DNA of 64,000 nt from Lucinisca nassula (Eukaryota > Mollusca > Bivalvia > Lucinida > Lucinidae), in contig OY757026.1 in NCBI GenBank assembly GCA_963580285.1, positions 84,852,651 to 84,916,650 of the forward strand, given 5' to 3'. How positions within the stretch are numbered: position 1 is the first letter of the stretch; every line of letters begins with the position of its first letter. Position numbers and translations under genes: made by a program. The notes under the pieces are model-generated. The model ran no database searches, was not told where the DNA came from, and saw nothing but the letters and a program-made list of their open reading frames with translations. Below, piece after piece: positions 41,655-50,972 of this stretch.

Positions 41655-44219
41655 TGTTACATGTGGGTTTACGGCGTCCCGCAAACCCCCATGCTGATAA
41701 GACAACCGAGCGTGATCTCTGACAGGTGTACGGGCAGCTGTGGGGTAAGGCACAAGAAAGATGTTAAATGAATGACACGAATTATTTACAGTATCTACAT
41801 ACAACACTTACTAACACAAAACATCACAATCTGTTGCTTCTGTAGCCAACTCACGACGTCAGCTCCGAAGGCAAAACACTGTTCTGTGCTCGGAACGGGT
41901 GACGTGAATACCTACAGAAGCAAACAACAAAAACAACAACAAAACTAAAAAAAAAGAAACAACACAAGACGCGACTGGCCAGTTTATAACTTAGGGTGAA
42001 TCCCCCACTCGCGTGACACTTCCTCTCGCGAACTAGTAAAACTAGTCTATCAACATAGTTGATAATCCTAAGATTAGCGATCACGTTTGCTGATCAGACG
42101 TTTAGTGATCGTCCAAATAACCTGCAGGTAAGTTGACCTCTTCCATGGTATCACATTTGTTTACAACGAACAATGATTTAGAAGATTCTGCTTCTTTCCT
42201 GGTAGGCGCTGATTACGGCGGTCTGTCCGCCCTTGCTGGACCCTAACGCCTAGCGTCGTACCAGTACCTGCTGCTATGAAGCAGGGAGCAGCAGGTCACA
42301 CATTGTTGTGCCTGCAAATTACGATAACGGGACTAGAAACGAGTCACAAAACATACATGCTATATCATGATCCCCCTCCCGGAGAAGTAAGAATATGTTC
42401 ATGCATACACCGTTATTGCGCATGCGCCGACCAGACATACAGGCTGATTAGTGCATGCGACAAATAACCGTACAGCAGAACTCAACTTGACTGTGCATCA
42501 AATTATCAGCACCCAGCGCTTGACACAATAATACTCAAAGTTCATGTTTCCTTACTGAGCACTACAGAAATCAATTAATGCTCACTACTACTGAGCATGA
42601 TACTCATCAAATTTGTGCTCACTACATTATCACAAGTAAGAGGCAATTGAACAGACCACGCCTTTGCGCTACCTGGCCAGCTGCCAATTACAGGAAACAT
42701 AACAATCTCTATTTCATATCCTTCTCCGCAACACGGCTCACAAATATAGCTATTCACAAATTCAATACATTAATAACAGATAGAAACTACAACAGAAGAT
42801 TTTCATCTATAATCCCCCACATTTGTTAGTGTCTCATAAGGGCCAACACTGTTTGCCGTAAATTCACTCTGTATTTGGTAGGCACCCCGTCACAACCGTC
42901 CTCGCGACGCCGATGACGCAGCTGACGTCATCCCCGCCGCTCAGGCCGTTATGACGTGTGGCGACCAAACACTCCCACTTATCATCATCACGTTCTTTAT
43001 ATGTACATACATGCACAAACTGAGTTATCAGACAAAAACGGCATCATTACAAAATGAACTCGTAATTCTTCTTGAACAAAATTATTTCTAATCAACGTGA
43101 ACATGCTTGTAAAATAAAATTCATTACGGTTCATCATCACGGATAACCCAACAGGCTCTTGTATGAGTTTGCCCTGATGATGAAGATGTGGTTAAACCCG
43201 TCTTAAGTTTACGTCCCCTCTACACCTAATGTCATATTGGGACGGAACCACGGTTTTCTAACCACAGCTAATCACAAGTCATGGATCAAACAAGTGACCC
43301 GGCGTTTATTAATTACATTCTACAAAAGGGGTCTAAAAGCCTAAATGAATCCAGAATGAGCGGGTGTCCCAACTTTACGTCTCACCAACATCTAGGGTCA
43401 GCATGAGACAGGACCTCACTTAGAAAGACTCATTCTACTACTGGAGAAGCCTGGGATCAATTCTGCGACGTCTAGCTGGCAAAGCTAGTAGCCTAATCAC
43501 TACAGGCCACAACAGTGAATTCAGAATAGGCTTCAGAAAGTTGGGGTATACTAGAAGTAAACCCCTCCAAAACCTACAAGCATGTTCATACAAAAATAAT
43601 ACTAAACATAGATTTAACATACCTTTCAATATACTTTCTATTTCCCCGTCACAATGTTGTGTTCACTCTTTACAACTTGACCTGCTGCTAAAGTGTCCGT
43701 TTTTTTTTCAGGGTTTATATATCTATGAATACTACCGGAAAATCATGCCTACTCATATTATCTTGCTCAATTCGTGGCGAGGTGGAGATACCGGCCACAA
43801 ACAAAGCCAGATAGCAAAAATCGAGTAGATAATGGATTTGCGTTCAAATAGTATATTTCCCATAGGAAAAATTGATGAAACGACCCTATAATCAATGACA
43901 TGACTCCTGTCAAAACGAACACCCACACAACACGTGACGGGAATAAAAATCATATATGGCACAATTTGGCGGTTGGCGATTTTTAGGCAAATTCTATAGG
44001 ACTCGGCCTTTTAGCGGCCCCCTGTATTGTAAAAACAGCTCTCTATAAACCACCCATGCATACATCGTATGATATGTGCATGACTTGTTCATGGAGCCGC
44101 ACAGTTTGCGTACCATATTTCACCTAAAATATTTCACTCGCACCGCCCTACCATATATCTACTAAAATAATTTAGATGTGCATAAGCACCAGAGAGGTTT
44201 CCTATTCCATCTCGTAACA
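41655..44219 (-). repeat. 3' LTR (2565 bp; downstream in the element's sense)
   Basis: It matches the other LTR along its whole length. Differences seen by eye are ACATCACAA/ACATAACAA, GACGTCAGC/GACGTCCGC, GATTTAGAAG/GATTTTGAAG, CTTCTTTCC/CTTCTATCC, AATCTCTAT/AATTTCTAT, GCTAATCAC/GCTAGTCAC and CCTAATCAC/CCTTATCAC, plus a run of nine versus eight A near 41950. It should provide the transcript's 3' end. Confidence 0.96.
43305..43310 (-). terminator. Polyadenylation signal candidate in the 3' LTR
   Basis: AATAAA in the element's sense, followed within about 30-60 bases by GT-rich sequence (TTGTGATTAGCTGTGG). It is positioned about 400 bp downstream of the TATA-like box in LTR coordinates, which would define R. 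It is a short motif and could be chance. Confidence 0.4.
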
Positions 44220-44287
44220 AAGGTTTCCCCTTTTGGAGAAAAAACAATCAGAAATGTTTTTTCTTTGTGTATAGAGATGGAATAGGA
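44200..44287 (-). repeat. Nested inverted repeat spanning LTR end and polypurine tract
   Basis: The 14-bp perfect arms TCCTATTCCATCTC (44200-44213, inside the LTR) and GAGATGGAATAGGA (44274-44287, outside it) enclose a second 9-bp perfect pair, AGAAAAAAC (44237-44245) with GTTTTTTCT (44256-44264). The polypurine tract lies between the outer and inner stems. The outer left arm also exists at the other LTR, but its partner does not. Confidence 0.85.
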
Positions 44288-44336
44288 TGAACCTATCTAA
44301 ACAAGACAGCTATTTACACAACAACCGTGCGAAGAA
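44220..44336 (-). other. 3' noncoding strip between pol stop and 3' LTR
   Basis: This 117-bp stretch follows the TAA stop at 44337-44339 in the element's sense. It contains the polypurine tract and one arm of the nested inverted repeat. There is no room for an envelope or accessory gene. Confidence 0.85.
44224..44234 (-). other. Polypurine tract (plus-strand primer candidate)
   Basis: In the element's sense this reads AAAAGGGGAAA and is followed by CCTT before the 3' LTR starts at TGTTAC. It is the only strong purine run next to the LTR. The four-base gap to the LTR edge is a little unusual, since polypurine tracts normally abut it. Confidence 0.7.
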
Positions 44337-47300
44337 TTACCTACTGAGGTAGTCTGCCCCCAAATTTTCCTGGCCCCGAATTGCAACAATCCGAAATCTA
44401 TACGGCTGTAGTTTCATTGCCCAACGCATAATTCGAGGATTGAGAACTTTTGCTGTTTGCATATAAGACAAGGGCTTGTGGTCTGTCTCAAGCAGGAATT
44501 CTACTCCGTAAAGATACTTGCGAAATTTCTCAACACCCCAGATAATAGCCAAACATTCCTTCTCTATTACAGAATAGTTTTTCTCACGAGGCAAAAGTTT
44601 CTTGCTGGCATAAGCAATGGGAAGTCGTCCTTCCCCTTCAAACTCTTGGAGCAAAACGGCTCCTATACCAACATCAGAAGCGTCCGTCCGGAGTATGAAC
44701 GGATTCCCATCATGAAAGATAGGAAGACGAAGAATAGGACTAGACGTGAGTCTATTCTTCAGGGTCTGGAAAGCCTTTTCATGATGGTCCTGCCAGTCTG
44801 TGATCTTGTTTGGTCTACTTTTCTTAGTTAAATCTGTCAAAGGGGAAGCAATAGATGAGAAATTTGGAATGAAACGGCGGTAGAAACCAGCCAACCCAAG
44901 AAATGACTTTATTTGTCTCTTAGTAGAAGGTCGAGGAGCATCCTTTATAGCTTGTATCTTGTCTTCTTGCGGTCTTACTGACTGAGCAGCTACACTGTGA
45001 CCAAGACATTCGATACTGCTATACCCAATCATACACTTGGAAGGTTTTGCCGTCAACTTGGCTGTCCTAAGTCTATCCAAAACTTCACGTAATGACGTCA
45101 AGTGGTCTTTCCAAGTTTCGGTAAAGATCCACATATCATCGACGAAGCTATCAACGTTAGAAAGTTCGGACAGAATCTTTCTCATCAACCTGCAAAATGT
45201 TGCTCCTGAGTTTACCAAACCGAAGGGCATAGTTTTGAATTGAAACAAGCCTTTGGGGGTTTCGAACGCAGTTAGGGGTTTTGCCTTAGACGTCATTTTT
45301 ACCTGCCAATAACCTTTTGACAAATCTAATTTGCTAAAGTATTTGTGCCCCGACATTCTATTTATAACCTCCTCCATATTTGGCATTGGTTCTGCATCGA
45401 ACTCCGTCACTTTATTAAGTTTACGGAAGTCAATGCAGAACCGCACCGAACCATCTTTTTTAGGGACAAGTACTACAGGGGATGAGTATGGAGATATTGA
45501 TGGCTCAATAACTCCTAAATCTAACATATCCTGAATTTCCTTTTCCATTACATCCCGTACTTTATATGGTATGGCATAACCTTTTGACCTCACTGGTTCC
45601 GTCGTCAGCAACTTTATGTCGTGTTCTATTTGGTCAGTTCGTCCAGGTACACTGGACAGTACGTCCGGGTATTCTTTTATCAACGTCTCTATTTCTTTAC
45701 GCTGATCCTGCGTTAACATTTCTGAAATATTGACGTCCTTAAACGTCTCTGGTTGCTTTGCAGTAGGAAAAGCGCAATCTTCCAATGAGAATTCGTCAAC
45801 GTCATCATTTTCAGTTGACGGAATGGACTCTACAGAAAGCAAGCAATGTGACGTCACATTTTGACGTTCCACATATTGCTTCAGTATGTTAGCGTGATAT
45901 GTGTTAACATTTCCATTGACGTCAATCTTATAATCCATTCTGTTCACTACCTCAACCACTTCATAAGGACCTTTCCATTGAAGCAATAATTTATTACTGT
46001 CTGTCGGTAGTAACAACAGCACTTTATCGCCGACGTCAAATTTACGCGACCTCGCGCCTTTATCATAATAAGCTTTCTGCTTAATCTGAACCTTCTTTAA
46101 ATTATCACGCGCTAATTTGCATGTCTGCTCTAACCGTTCCCTAAGCTCAATAACGTATTGATACGTCGAAAGCACTTGCTCATCGCGTACCTCTTCAGCC
46201 CATAATTCTCTTAATATTGCCATTGGACCTCTGACGTTACGTCCATATAACAACTCAAAAGGGGAGTATCCTAAAGACTCTTGTGGGACTTCCCTTACCG
46301 CAAATAATAAGGCTGGAAGATATTTATCCCAATCTTTTGGACGTTCAGCACACATGCGACGTAACATCTGCTTTAACGTAGCGTGGAAACGCTCTATCAG
46401 TCCGTTGCAAATTGGGTGTCTCGGACTACACGTTAACTGTTGAAGAGAAAGAAGTCTGCTGACTTCCTTCATTACCTCAGCAGTAAACTGTGATCCACAA
46501 TCAGTCAACATTTCATCAGGAATGCCAACCCTACTAAACATTTCAATAAGCGCTTCCGCTACACGTTCCGTCTCAATACTCGGTAAAGCTATCGCCTCTG
46601 GATACCTTGTCGCGTAATCTATCATGGTTAAAATATACCGAGATTTCCTATCAGATCGAGGCTCAATTGGACCAACTATGTCCACTGCCACCCTCTTAAA
46701 TGGCGTATCAATCAATGGCATTTTTCCTAGAGGTACTTTAGTGACCCGACCTTTCTGAATAGTTCTCTGACAAATATCACAAGATTTACAAAATCTAGCG
46801 ACATCACCGCAAATACCGGGCCAGTAAAACTCAGTTACAACTCTATCCAATGTCTTCCTAATACCCATATGTCCAGACATAAGCGTTTCATGAGCCAGTT
46901 TCAACACCTTTCCTCGGAAACTTTGAGGGACCACAAGTTGGAAAGAGACTTTGTTACCCTTGGTGAACTCCCTATATGCCAACCCTTTTTTCTCAATAAA
47001 CCTAGTTTCACCTCGGTTTAAACCACGACTCACAGTCTTGTTCCCAGATACAACCCTTTTCCTGATGTTTTCCAAAGTTGGATCATCAACCTGAGCTTGC
47101 TTGAAAGCCTCCTTGTCATCGTTAATGATCTGATCGGGAACCTTAAGTTTTCTGTAAGGCTTCTCATCCTGCCTAGTTTGAGACCTAGTTACAGCCGCAG
47201 CTGAGAAATGAGACATATCAGGAAGTTTTGATCCATCAATGTTACCGATAACCAAATCGTACAACGTATCATCCATACACAAAGCTTCAGTTTTCCCAGT

Positions 47301-48968
47301 GAAAAAAGGACAATCAATGTCAATCATTGCCAAAGGATACCTTTGTGTGGATTCATCAATCAACGTAACATTTGATTCCTTCCCTATTAACTGACTATCC
47401 GAAACCAAACTTCTCCGAACGACACAGCCTGTACACCCAGTATCTCTTAATACAACCACCTTTTTATTATTAACCAATCCTTGTGCCGTCGGTAACCTTG
47501 CCTTTAAGAAGTAACAGACACCTTCCCTAGTTTCCTTACTACACTCCTCCCTATCCGAAATCAAAGGATCACCAACCTTATTTTCAAAAATACTTCCAAT
47601 CTCATCACCTTTCCTAGTTACTTCCGTTTGACAAAAACTAACTTGGTGTGCTGCGCCACGTGGTGTGCTATTATTTTTACCGCGTCCGCGAAAAGACCCT
47701 CTAAAATTACCACGACCACGTGTATAACCACGACCTACATTCTGCGTATTCTCATTCTTAACCTGAGAACCTTGAGTCTCTACGCGCGTGTTAAAATTTT
47801 CTTTAACACCGCTATCCCCCACTCCAGTTGCTCCTACCTCTGCGCTATACAATTGTTTCCTGTCGGGGTTCTTAAAACATTTAATTGTTAAATGCCCCTT
47901 ACCGCATATGCTACACTTGATATCCGGTCTACCACTCGGTTTGTTCGAGTCAACTTTGTCCTGTTTACCCTGCGCTGCGCCTCTATTATCGCGTTGCCCC
48001 TTATTAATGCAACTATATACGCCCCCGCGCGCTTCTGCAAACAAATCTGCCTCCCTAGCCATTTCATCTAAATTACCAAACTGTTTTGGCTTCAGATGTA
48101 CATACAGTTCTCTATTACATGACTCCAGGAACTGATCCCTTGCCATGAAATCACAGACAGCCGGAAAAGATTTTTCTATCTTTGCCATATTAAGCCATTT
48201 TTCTAAATAACTTCTCAGTCTACTACTGAACTGTATGAACGTTTCTGATTTCTCGGGCCTACTATAACGAAACTGCCTCCTAAATCCGCGCTCTGTCATG
48301 TCAAAATTCTTTAATAAAGCGTCCTTTAACTTTTCATAATCCGCCGCGTCCTCATTTGACAACCGGTCATATACATCAAGTGCGCGCCCTTTGAGCAATG
48401 CACTTAAATACGCGGCCCAAACACTCTTATCCCATTTATTAGCCGTAGCATATTTCTCAAATCTAGATAAATGACTATCCATTTTATCCTTACCCTCTTC
48501 AAAATAAGGTAACTTAGGATCCCGGGCATGAGCCACCTTCTCAGCTTTTTGCTTTTCAAATTCTAGCTCGAGCTTCGCTCTCTGCATTTCTAACTGATTC
48601 CTTAATTCTTGGTGCTGTAGCTCAAACCCATGTTTTATTTGTTCTAAATGGGCCTCACTAACCTCTTTTGCCTCCCTTTCAGTCTGAATGCGTGCCATTT
48701 CAAGTTCCTTATTAACATTCAACATAGCTAGTTCATGTGCCCTTTCCTTTTCCTTTTCCCTTTCCTTTTCTTCTAACTTAGCTAGTTCATGTGCCCTTTC
48801 CTTTTCCTTTTCCTCCCTTTCCTTTTCCTTTTCTTCAGACCTTAACCTTTCTAAATCCCTTTGCTCTTGCCTTTCCGCCCGCTCAATATCTTGCTGCTCT
48901 TTAACAAAACCTTGTAACTCCTTCCCCTCATAACCCAAGTCCTTTCCCATTTGCATTAAACGCTCCAT
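44337..48968 (-). CDS. Gag-Pol polyprotein, Gmr1-like (gag-PR-IN-RT-RNaseH), 1543 aa
   Basis: A single uninterrupted frame encodes all proteins for particle assembly, reverse transcription and integration. The frame is open seven codons further upstream only through GTG. I chose the ATG at 48966-48968 because it has A at -3 and G at +4. Order: charged coiled coil (about 18-146), capsid-like region (153-315), zinc knuckle C352-x2-C-x3-H-x4-C364, RG-rich tail (412-430), aspartic protease D509-T-G, integrase with H693/H700/C730/C733 and D763/D823/E859, GPY-type tail (W998-K-G-P-Y), reverse transcriptase with D1215 and F1275-V-D-D, and RNase H with D1429, E1469-x-E1471, D1496 and D1539. The frame ends three residues after ADYLSR begins its last motif, with no integrase after RNase H. 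No frameshift separates gag from pol. No envelope gene is present. Confidence 0.97.
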   Translation of the reverse strand: MERLMQMGKDLGYEGKELQGFVKEQQDIERAERQEQRDLERLRSEEKEKEREEKEKERAHELAKLEEKEREKEKERAHELAMLNVNKELEMARIQTEREAKEVSEAHLEQIKHGFELQHQELRNQLEMQRAKLELEFEKQKAEKVAHARDPKLPYFEEGKDKMDSHLSRFEKYATANKWDKSVWAAYLSALLKGRALDVYDRLSNEDAADYEKLKDALLKNFDMTERGFRRQFRYSRPEKSETFIQFSSRLRSYLEKWLNMAKIEKSFPAVCDFMARDQFLESCNRELYVHLKPKQFGNLDEMAREADLFAEARGGVYSCINKGQRDNRGAAQGKQDKVDSNKPSGRPDIKCSICGKGHLTIKCFKNPDRKQLYSAEVGATGVGDSGVKENFNTRVETQGSQVKNENTQNVGRGYTRGRGNFRGSFRGRGKNNSTPRGAAHQVSFCQTEVTRKGDEIGSIFENKVGDPLISDREECSKETREGVCYFLKARLPTAQGLVNNKKVVVLRDTGCTGCVVRRSLVSDSQLIGKESNVTLIDESTQRYPLAMIDIDCPFFTGKTEALCMDDTLYDLVIGNIDGSKLPDMSHFSAAAVTRSQTRQDEKPYRKLKVPDQIINDDKEAFKQAQVDDPTLENIRKRVVSGNKTVSRGLNRGETRFIEKKGLAYREFTKGNKVSFQLVVPQSFRGKVLKLAHETLMSGHMGIRKTLDRVVTEFYWPGICGDVARFCKSCDICQRTIQKGRVTKVPLGKMPLIDTPFKRVAVDIVGPIEPRSDRKSRYILTMIDYATRYPEAIALPSIETERVAEALIEMFSRVGIPDEMLTDCGSQFTAEVMKEVSRLLSLQQLTCSPRHPICNGLIERFHATLKQMLRRMCAERPKDWDKYLPALLFAVREVPQESLGYSPFELLYGRNVRGPMAILRELWAEEVRDEQVLSTYQYVIELRERLEQTCKLARDNLKKVQIKQKAYYDKGARSRKFDVGDKVLLLLPTDSNKLLLQWKGPYEVVEVVNRMDYKIDVNGNVNTYHANILKQYVERQNVTSHCLLSVESIPSTENDDVDEFSLEDCAFPTAKQPETFKDVNISEMLTQDQRKEIETLIKEYPDVLSSVPGRTDQIEHDIKLLTTEPVRSKGYAIPYKVRDVMEKEIQDMLDLGVIEPSISPYSSPVVLVPKKDGSVRFCIDFRKLNKVTEFDAEPMPNMEEVINRMSGHKYFSKLDLSKGYWQVKMTSKAKPLTAFETPKGLFQFKTMPFGLVNSGATFCRLMRKILSELSNVDSFVDDMWIFTETWKDHLTSLREVLDRLRTAKLTAKPSKCMIGYSSIECLGHSVAAQSVRPQEDKIQAIKDAPRPSTKRQIKSFLGLAGFYRRFIPNFSSIASPLTDLTKKSRPNKITDWQDHHEKAFQTLKNRLTSSPILRLPIFHDGNPFILRTDASDVGIGAVLLQEFEGEGRLPIAYASKKLLPREKNYSVIEKECLAIIWGVEKFRKYLYGVEFLLETDHKPLSYMQTAKVLNPRIMRWAMKLQPYRFRIVAIRGQENLGADYLSR
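44340..44711 (-). other. RNase H domain at the C-terminus of Pol
   Basis: About residues 1420-1543. It has D1429 in LRTDASDVGIGAVL, the E-x-E pair at 1469/1471 in YSVIEKECLAIIW, D1496 in LETDHKPL and D1539 in NLGADYLSR. In ordinary gypsy elements this last motif is followed by integrase; here the stop codon follows at once. Confidence 0.95.
44994..45611 (-). other. Reverse transcriptase domain
   Basis: About residues 1120-1325. The order of motifs is that of Ty3/gypsy RT: IDFRKLNKVT (1179-1188), FSKLDLSKGYWQV with D1215, MPFGLVNSGATF (1247-1258), and FVDD (1275-1278) in place of the commoner YVDD. The downstream connection FLGLAGFYRRFIPNFS (1356-1371) is also strongly gypsy-type. Nothing essential appears to be missing. 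Confidence 0.96.
45879..47081 (-). other. Integrase domain, placed upstream of RT
   Basis: About residues 630-1030. The zinc-binding HHCC module is H693-x6-H700 and C730-x2-C733. The catalytic core has D763 in AVDIVGP, D823 in LTDCGSQF and E859 in NGLIERFH. The spacing from D823 to E859 is the classic x35. The C-terminal part has the GPY-type motif QWKGPYEVV. All catalytic residues are intact. It would cut the GTAAA target with a 5-bp stagger, matching the duplication seen. No chromodomain is recognisable after the GPY module. Confidence 0.95.
47229..47471 (-). other. Retroviral-type aspartic protease domain
   Basis: About residues 500-580. It has the active-site triad D509-T510-G511 within VVVLRDTGCTG and the later hydrophobic motif LYDLVIGNIDG (569-579), corresponding to the second conserved loop of retropepsins. 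It should cleave the polyprotein as a homodimer. It sits directly after Gag and before integrase. Confidence 0.87.
47649..48968 (-). other. Gag region: coiled coil, capsid-like domain, zinc knuckle, RG-rich tail
   Basis: Roughly residues 1-440. The first 146 residues are mostly E, K, R, Q and L and should form a long coiled coil. Residues about 153-315 resemble gypsy capsid: the FEEGKDKMDSHLSRFEKYA start, a W-x3-L-S-A-L-L-x-G-x-A-L segment, and R-x-Q-F-R near 230. Published work derived the vertebrate SCAN domain from Gmr1-like capsids, so a distant SCAN relationship is expected. One zinc knuckle follows with spacing C-x2-C-x3-H-x4-C, one residue shorter than the usual x4 before H. The RGRGNFRGSFRGRG tract then suggests RNA binding. 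Confidence 0.88.
48727..48834 (-). repeat. 54-bp tandem repeat within gag coiled-coil codons
   Basis: Two copies (48727-48780 and 48781-48834) share GCTAGTTCATGTGCCC followed by CCTTTTC-type pyrimidine runs. In protein this gives two 18-residue units containing KERAHELA. The frame is preserved. The tract is slippage-prone and its length may vary between element copies. Confidence 0.88.
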
Positions 48969-49010
48969 TATTGATAACGTAAATCTCACGTTACTATCAA
49001 AACCACTATA

Positions 49011-49022
49011 AACTGATCAGTT
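49011..49022 (-). other. 12-bp palindrome in leader just upstream of gag
   Basis: AACTGATCAGTT contains the same CTGATCAG core as the LTR hairpin loop, and a further TGATCAG follows at 49024-49030. It is 43-54 bases upstream of the gag ATG, where retroviral dimer-linkage elements are often found. The role is inferred. Confidence 0.55.
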
Positions 49023-49677
49023 ATGATCAGTGATGATTGAATGGGCTTAACTATAACGTTAAGATATGTGTTATACGCGTTAATCTAACTAAAACGTTAG
49101 TTATTAAAGCACACGCGATTTGAAATGTCAAATGCTTTCAGCACAGTATGACGTTGCGTACTGGTAGTCTAATATGACGTCATAAACTGACGACGTTTAC
49201 AGTAAAATGCTACAATCCGAAGTTTTATCACATTACAAAACTTCGATCACAACAAGTCACCATTAATGTTTCTATTACGTCATACCTAACCTCAAGCCAC
49301 AGCGTAAATATTAACGCTACCGTTATGTCAACGTCAGTAAATTGTTAACGTCACTACGTCAGAACCATGTGTGGGTAAGATCAATTAGTAACTCCAGTTT
49401 AACTTAGTAGAATGTCAGGTAACACAATTAAGTGGGGTCTACTTAAGTTTTCGTTACCAAGAAAAAGTGGGGTTTGCCTTGCCTTCCTGCTCAGAAATTA
49501 TCGACTTGTCAGTATCCATTCAGTTGAATACATGGGTTTCGCACTTCATCAACGCAGGAAGGAAGATTCAAGTTAATTTCTAAATGTGGCTGTCAATACA
49601 TTTTTTTTTTTTAAATTGATGATTCAGAGTATCAATGTGCTGTTCCACAGCCGGGAACACCAGCCAGAGATCAAATC

Positions 49678-49695
49678 CTCACTTCACTGACACCA
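49678..49695 (-). other. Primer-binding site, probably tRNA-Leu
   Basis: In the element's sense, two T follow the LTR end and then TGGTGTCAGTGAAGTGAG. TGG is complementary to the tRNA CCA end. The first nine bases fit the acceptor end of animal tRNA-Leu as I recall it; beyond that the match needs small gaps. The position and TGG are firm, the tRNA identity is tentative. Confidence 0.7.
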
Positions 49696-50073
49696 AATGT
49701 TACATGTGGGTTTACGGCGTCCCGCAAACCCCCATGCTGATAAGACAACCGAGCGTGATCTCTGACAGGTGTACGGGCAGCTGTGGGGTAAGGCACAAGA
49801 AAGATGTTAAATGAATGACACGAATTATTTACAGTATCTACATACAACACTTACTAACACAAAACATAACAATCTGTTGCTTCTGTAGCCAACTCACGAC
49901 GTCCGCTCCGAAGGCAAAACACTGTTCTGTGCTCGGAACGGGTGACGTGAATACCTACAGAAGCAAACAACAAAAACAACAACAAAACTAAAAAAAAGAA
50001 ACAACACAAGACGCGACTGGCCAGTTTATAACTTAGGGTGAATCCCCCACTCGCGTGACACTTCCTCTCGCGA

Positions 50074-50153
50074 ACTAGTAAAACTAGTCTATCAACATAG
50101 TTGATAATCCTAAGATTAGCGATCACGTTTGCTGATCAGACGTTTAGTGATCG
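50074..50153 (-). other. Cluster of small palindromes in the 5' LTR
   Basis: ACTAGT occurs twice with three bases between (50074-50088). Then comes TATCAACATAGTTGATA (50090-50106), a near-perfect palindrome with a 3-base loop. Then CGATCAC...GTGATCG (50120-50126 with 50147-50153) encloses the 8-base palindrome CTGATCAG (50132-50139). The last resembles a stem with a self-complementary loop. The same cluster is at 42032-42111 in the other LTR. Confidence 0.7.
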
Positions 50154-50964
50154 TCCAAATAACCTGCAGGTAAGTTGACCTCTTCCATGGTATCACATTT
50201 GTTTACAACGAACAATGATTTTGAAGATTCTGCTTCTATCCTGGTAGGCGCTGATTACGGCGGTCTGTCCGCCCTTGCTGGACCCTAACGCCTAGCGTCG
50301 TACCAGTACCTGCTGCTATGAAGCAGGGAGCAGCAGGTCACACATTGTTGTGCCTGCAAATTACGATAACGGGACTAGAAACGAGTCACAAAACATACAT
50401 GCTATATCATGATCCCCCTCCCGGAGAAGTAAGAATATGTTCATGCATACACCGTTATTGCGCATGCGCCGACCAGACATACAGGCTGATTAGTGCATGC
50501 GACAAATAACCGTACAGCAGAACTCAACTTGACTGTGCATCAAATTATCAGCACCCAGCGCTTGACACAATAATACTCAAAGTTCATGTTTCCTTACTGA
50601 GCACTACAGAAATCAATTAATGCTCACTACTACTGAGCATGATACTCATCAAATTTGTGCTCACTACATTATCACAAGTAAGAGGCAATTGAACAGACCA
50701 CGCCTTTGCGCTACCTGGCCAGCTGCCAATTACAGGAAACATAACAATTTCTATTTCATATCCTTCTCCGCAACACGGCTCACAAATATAGCTATTCACA
50801 AATTCAATACATTAATAACAGATAGAAACTACAACAGAAGATTTTCATCTATAATCCCCCACATTTGTTAGTGTCTCATAAGGGCCAACACTGTTTGCCG
50901 TAAATTCACTCTGTATTTGGTAGGCACCCCGTCACAACCGTCCTCGCGACGCCGATGACGCAGC

Positions 50965-50972
50965 TGACGTCA
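50965..50972. promoter_or_regulatory. CRE/ATF-type palindrome TGACGTCA in the 5' LTR
   Basis: A perfect TGACGTCA with related half sites close by (GATGACGCA upstream, ATGACGTGTGG downstream). CREB/ATF proteins bind this palindrome in animals. The copy in the other LTR is at 42923-42930. Function is inferred from the motif only. Confidence 0.4.

Larger units (their letters stand above)
48969..49697 (-). other. Leader between 5' LTR and gag
   Basis: Noncoding stretch of 729 bp downstream of the 5' LTR. It holds the primer-binding site, a run of twelve T at 49601-49612 (A in the transcript), several ACGT-core motifs including a palindromic TGACGTCA at 49175-49182, and the palindrome AACTGATCAGTT 43 bases upstream of the gag ATG. 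I see no protein signal. Packaging or translation-control elements would be expected here but cannot be assigned from sequence alone. Confidence 0.75.

Noticed and set aside
43541..43828. Forward 95-codon frame in the 3' LTR (also at 51583-51870)
   Set aside because: It is antisense to the element and has no recognisable domain. Presence in both LTRs only reflects LTR identity.
44200..44287. Reading the 14-bp inverted repeat as the ends of a nested DNA transposon
   Set aside because: Only 88 bp are enclosed, one arm lies inside the LTR and is present in both LTRs, and no target duplication flanks it.
44220..44336. Possible envelope or third gene downstream of pol
   Set aside because: Only 117 bp separate the stop from the 3' LTR, and the LTR itself shows no credible long frame.
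44457..44831. Forward 124-codon frame inside pol
   Set aside because: A shadow of the RT/RNase H coding strand.
48969..48989. Extension of the polyprotein by seven codons upstream
   Set aside because: The extension starts at GTG. The next codon of that type in favourable context is a true ATG at 48966-48968 with A at -3 and G at +4.
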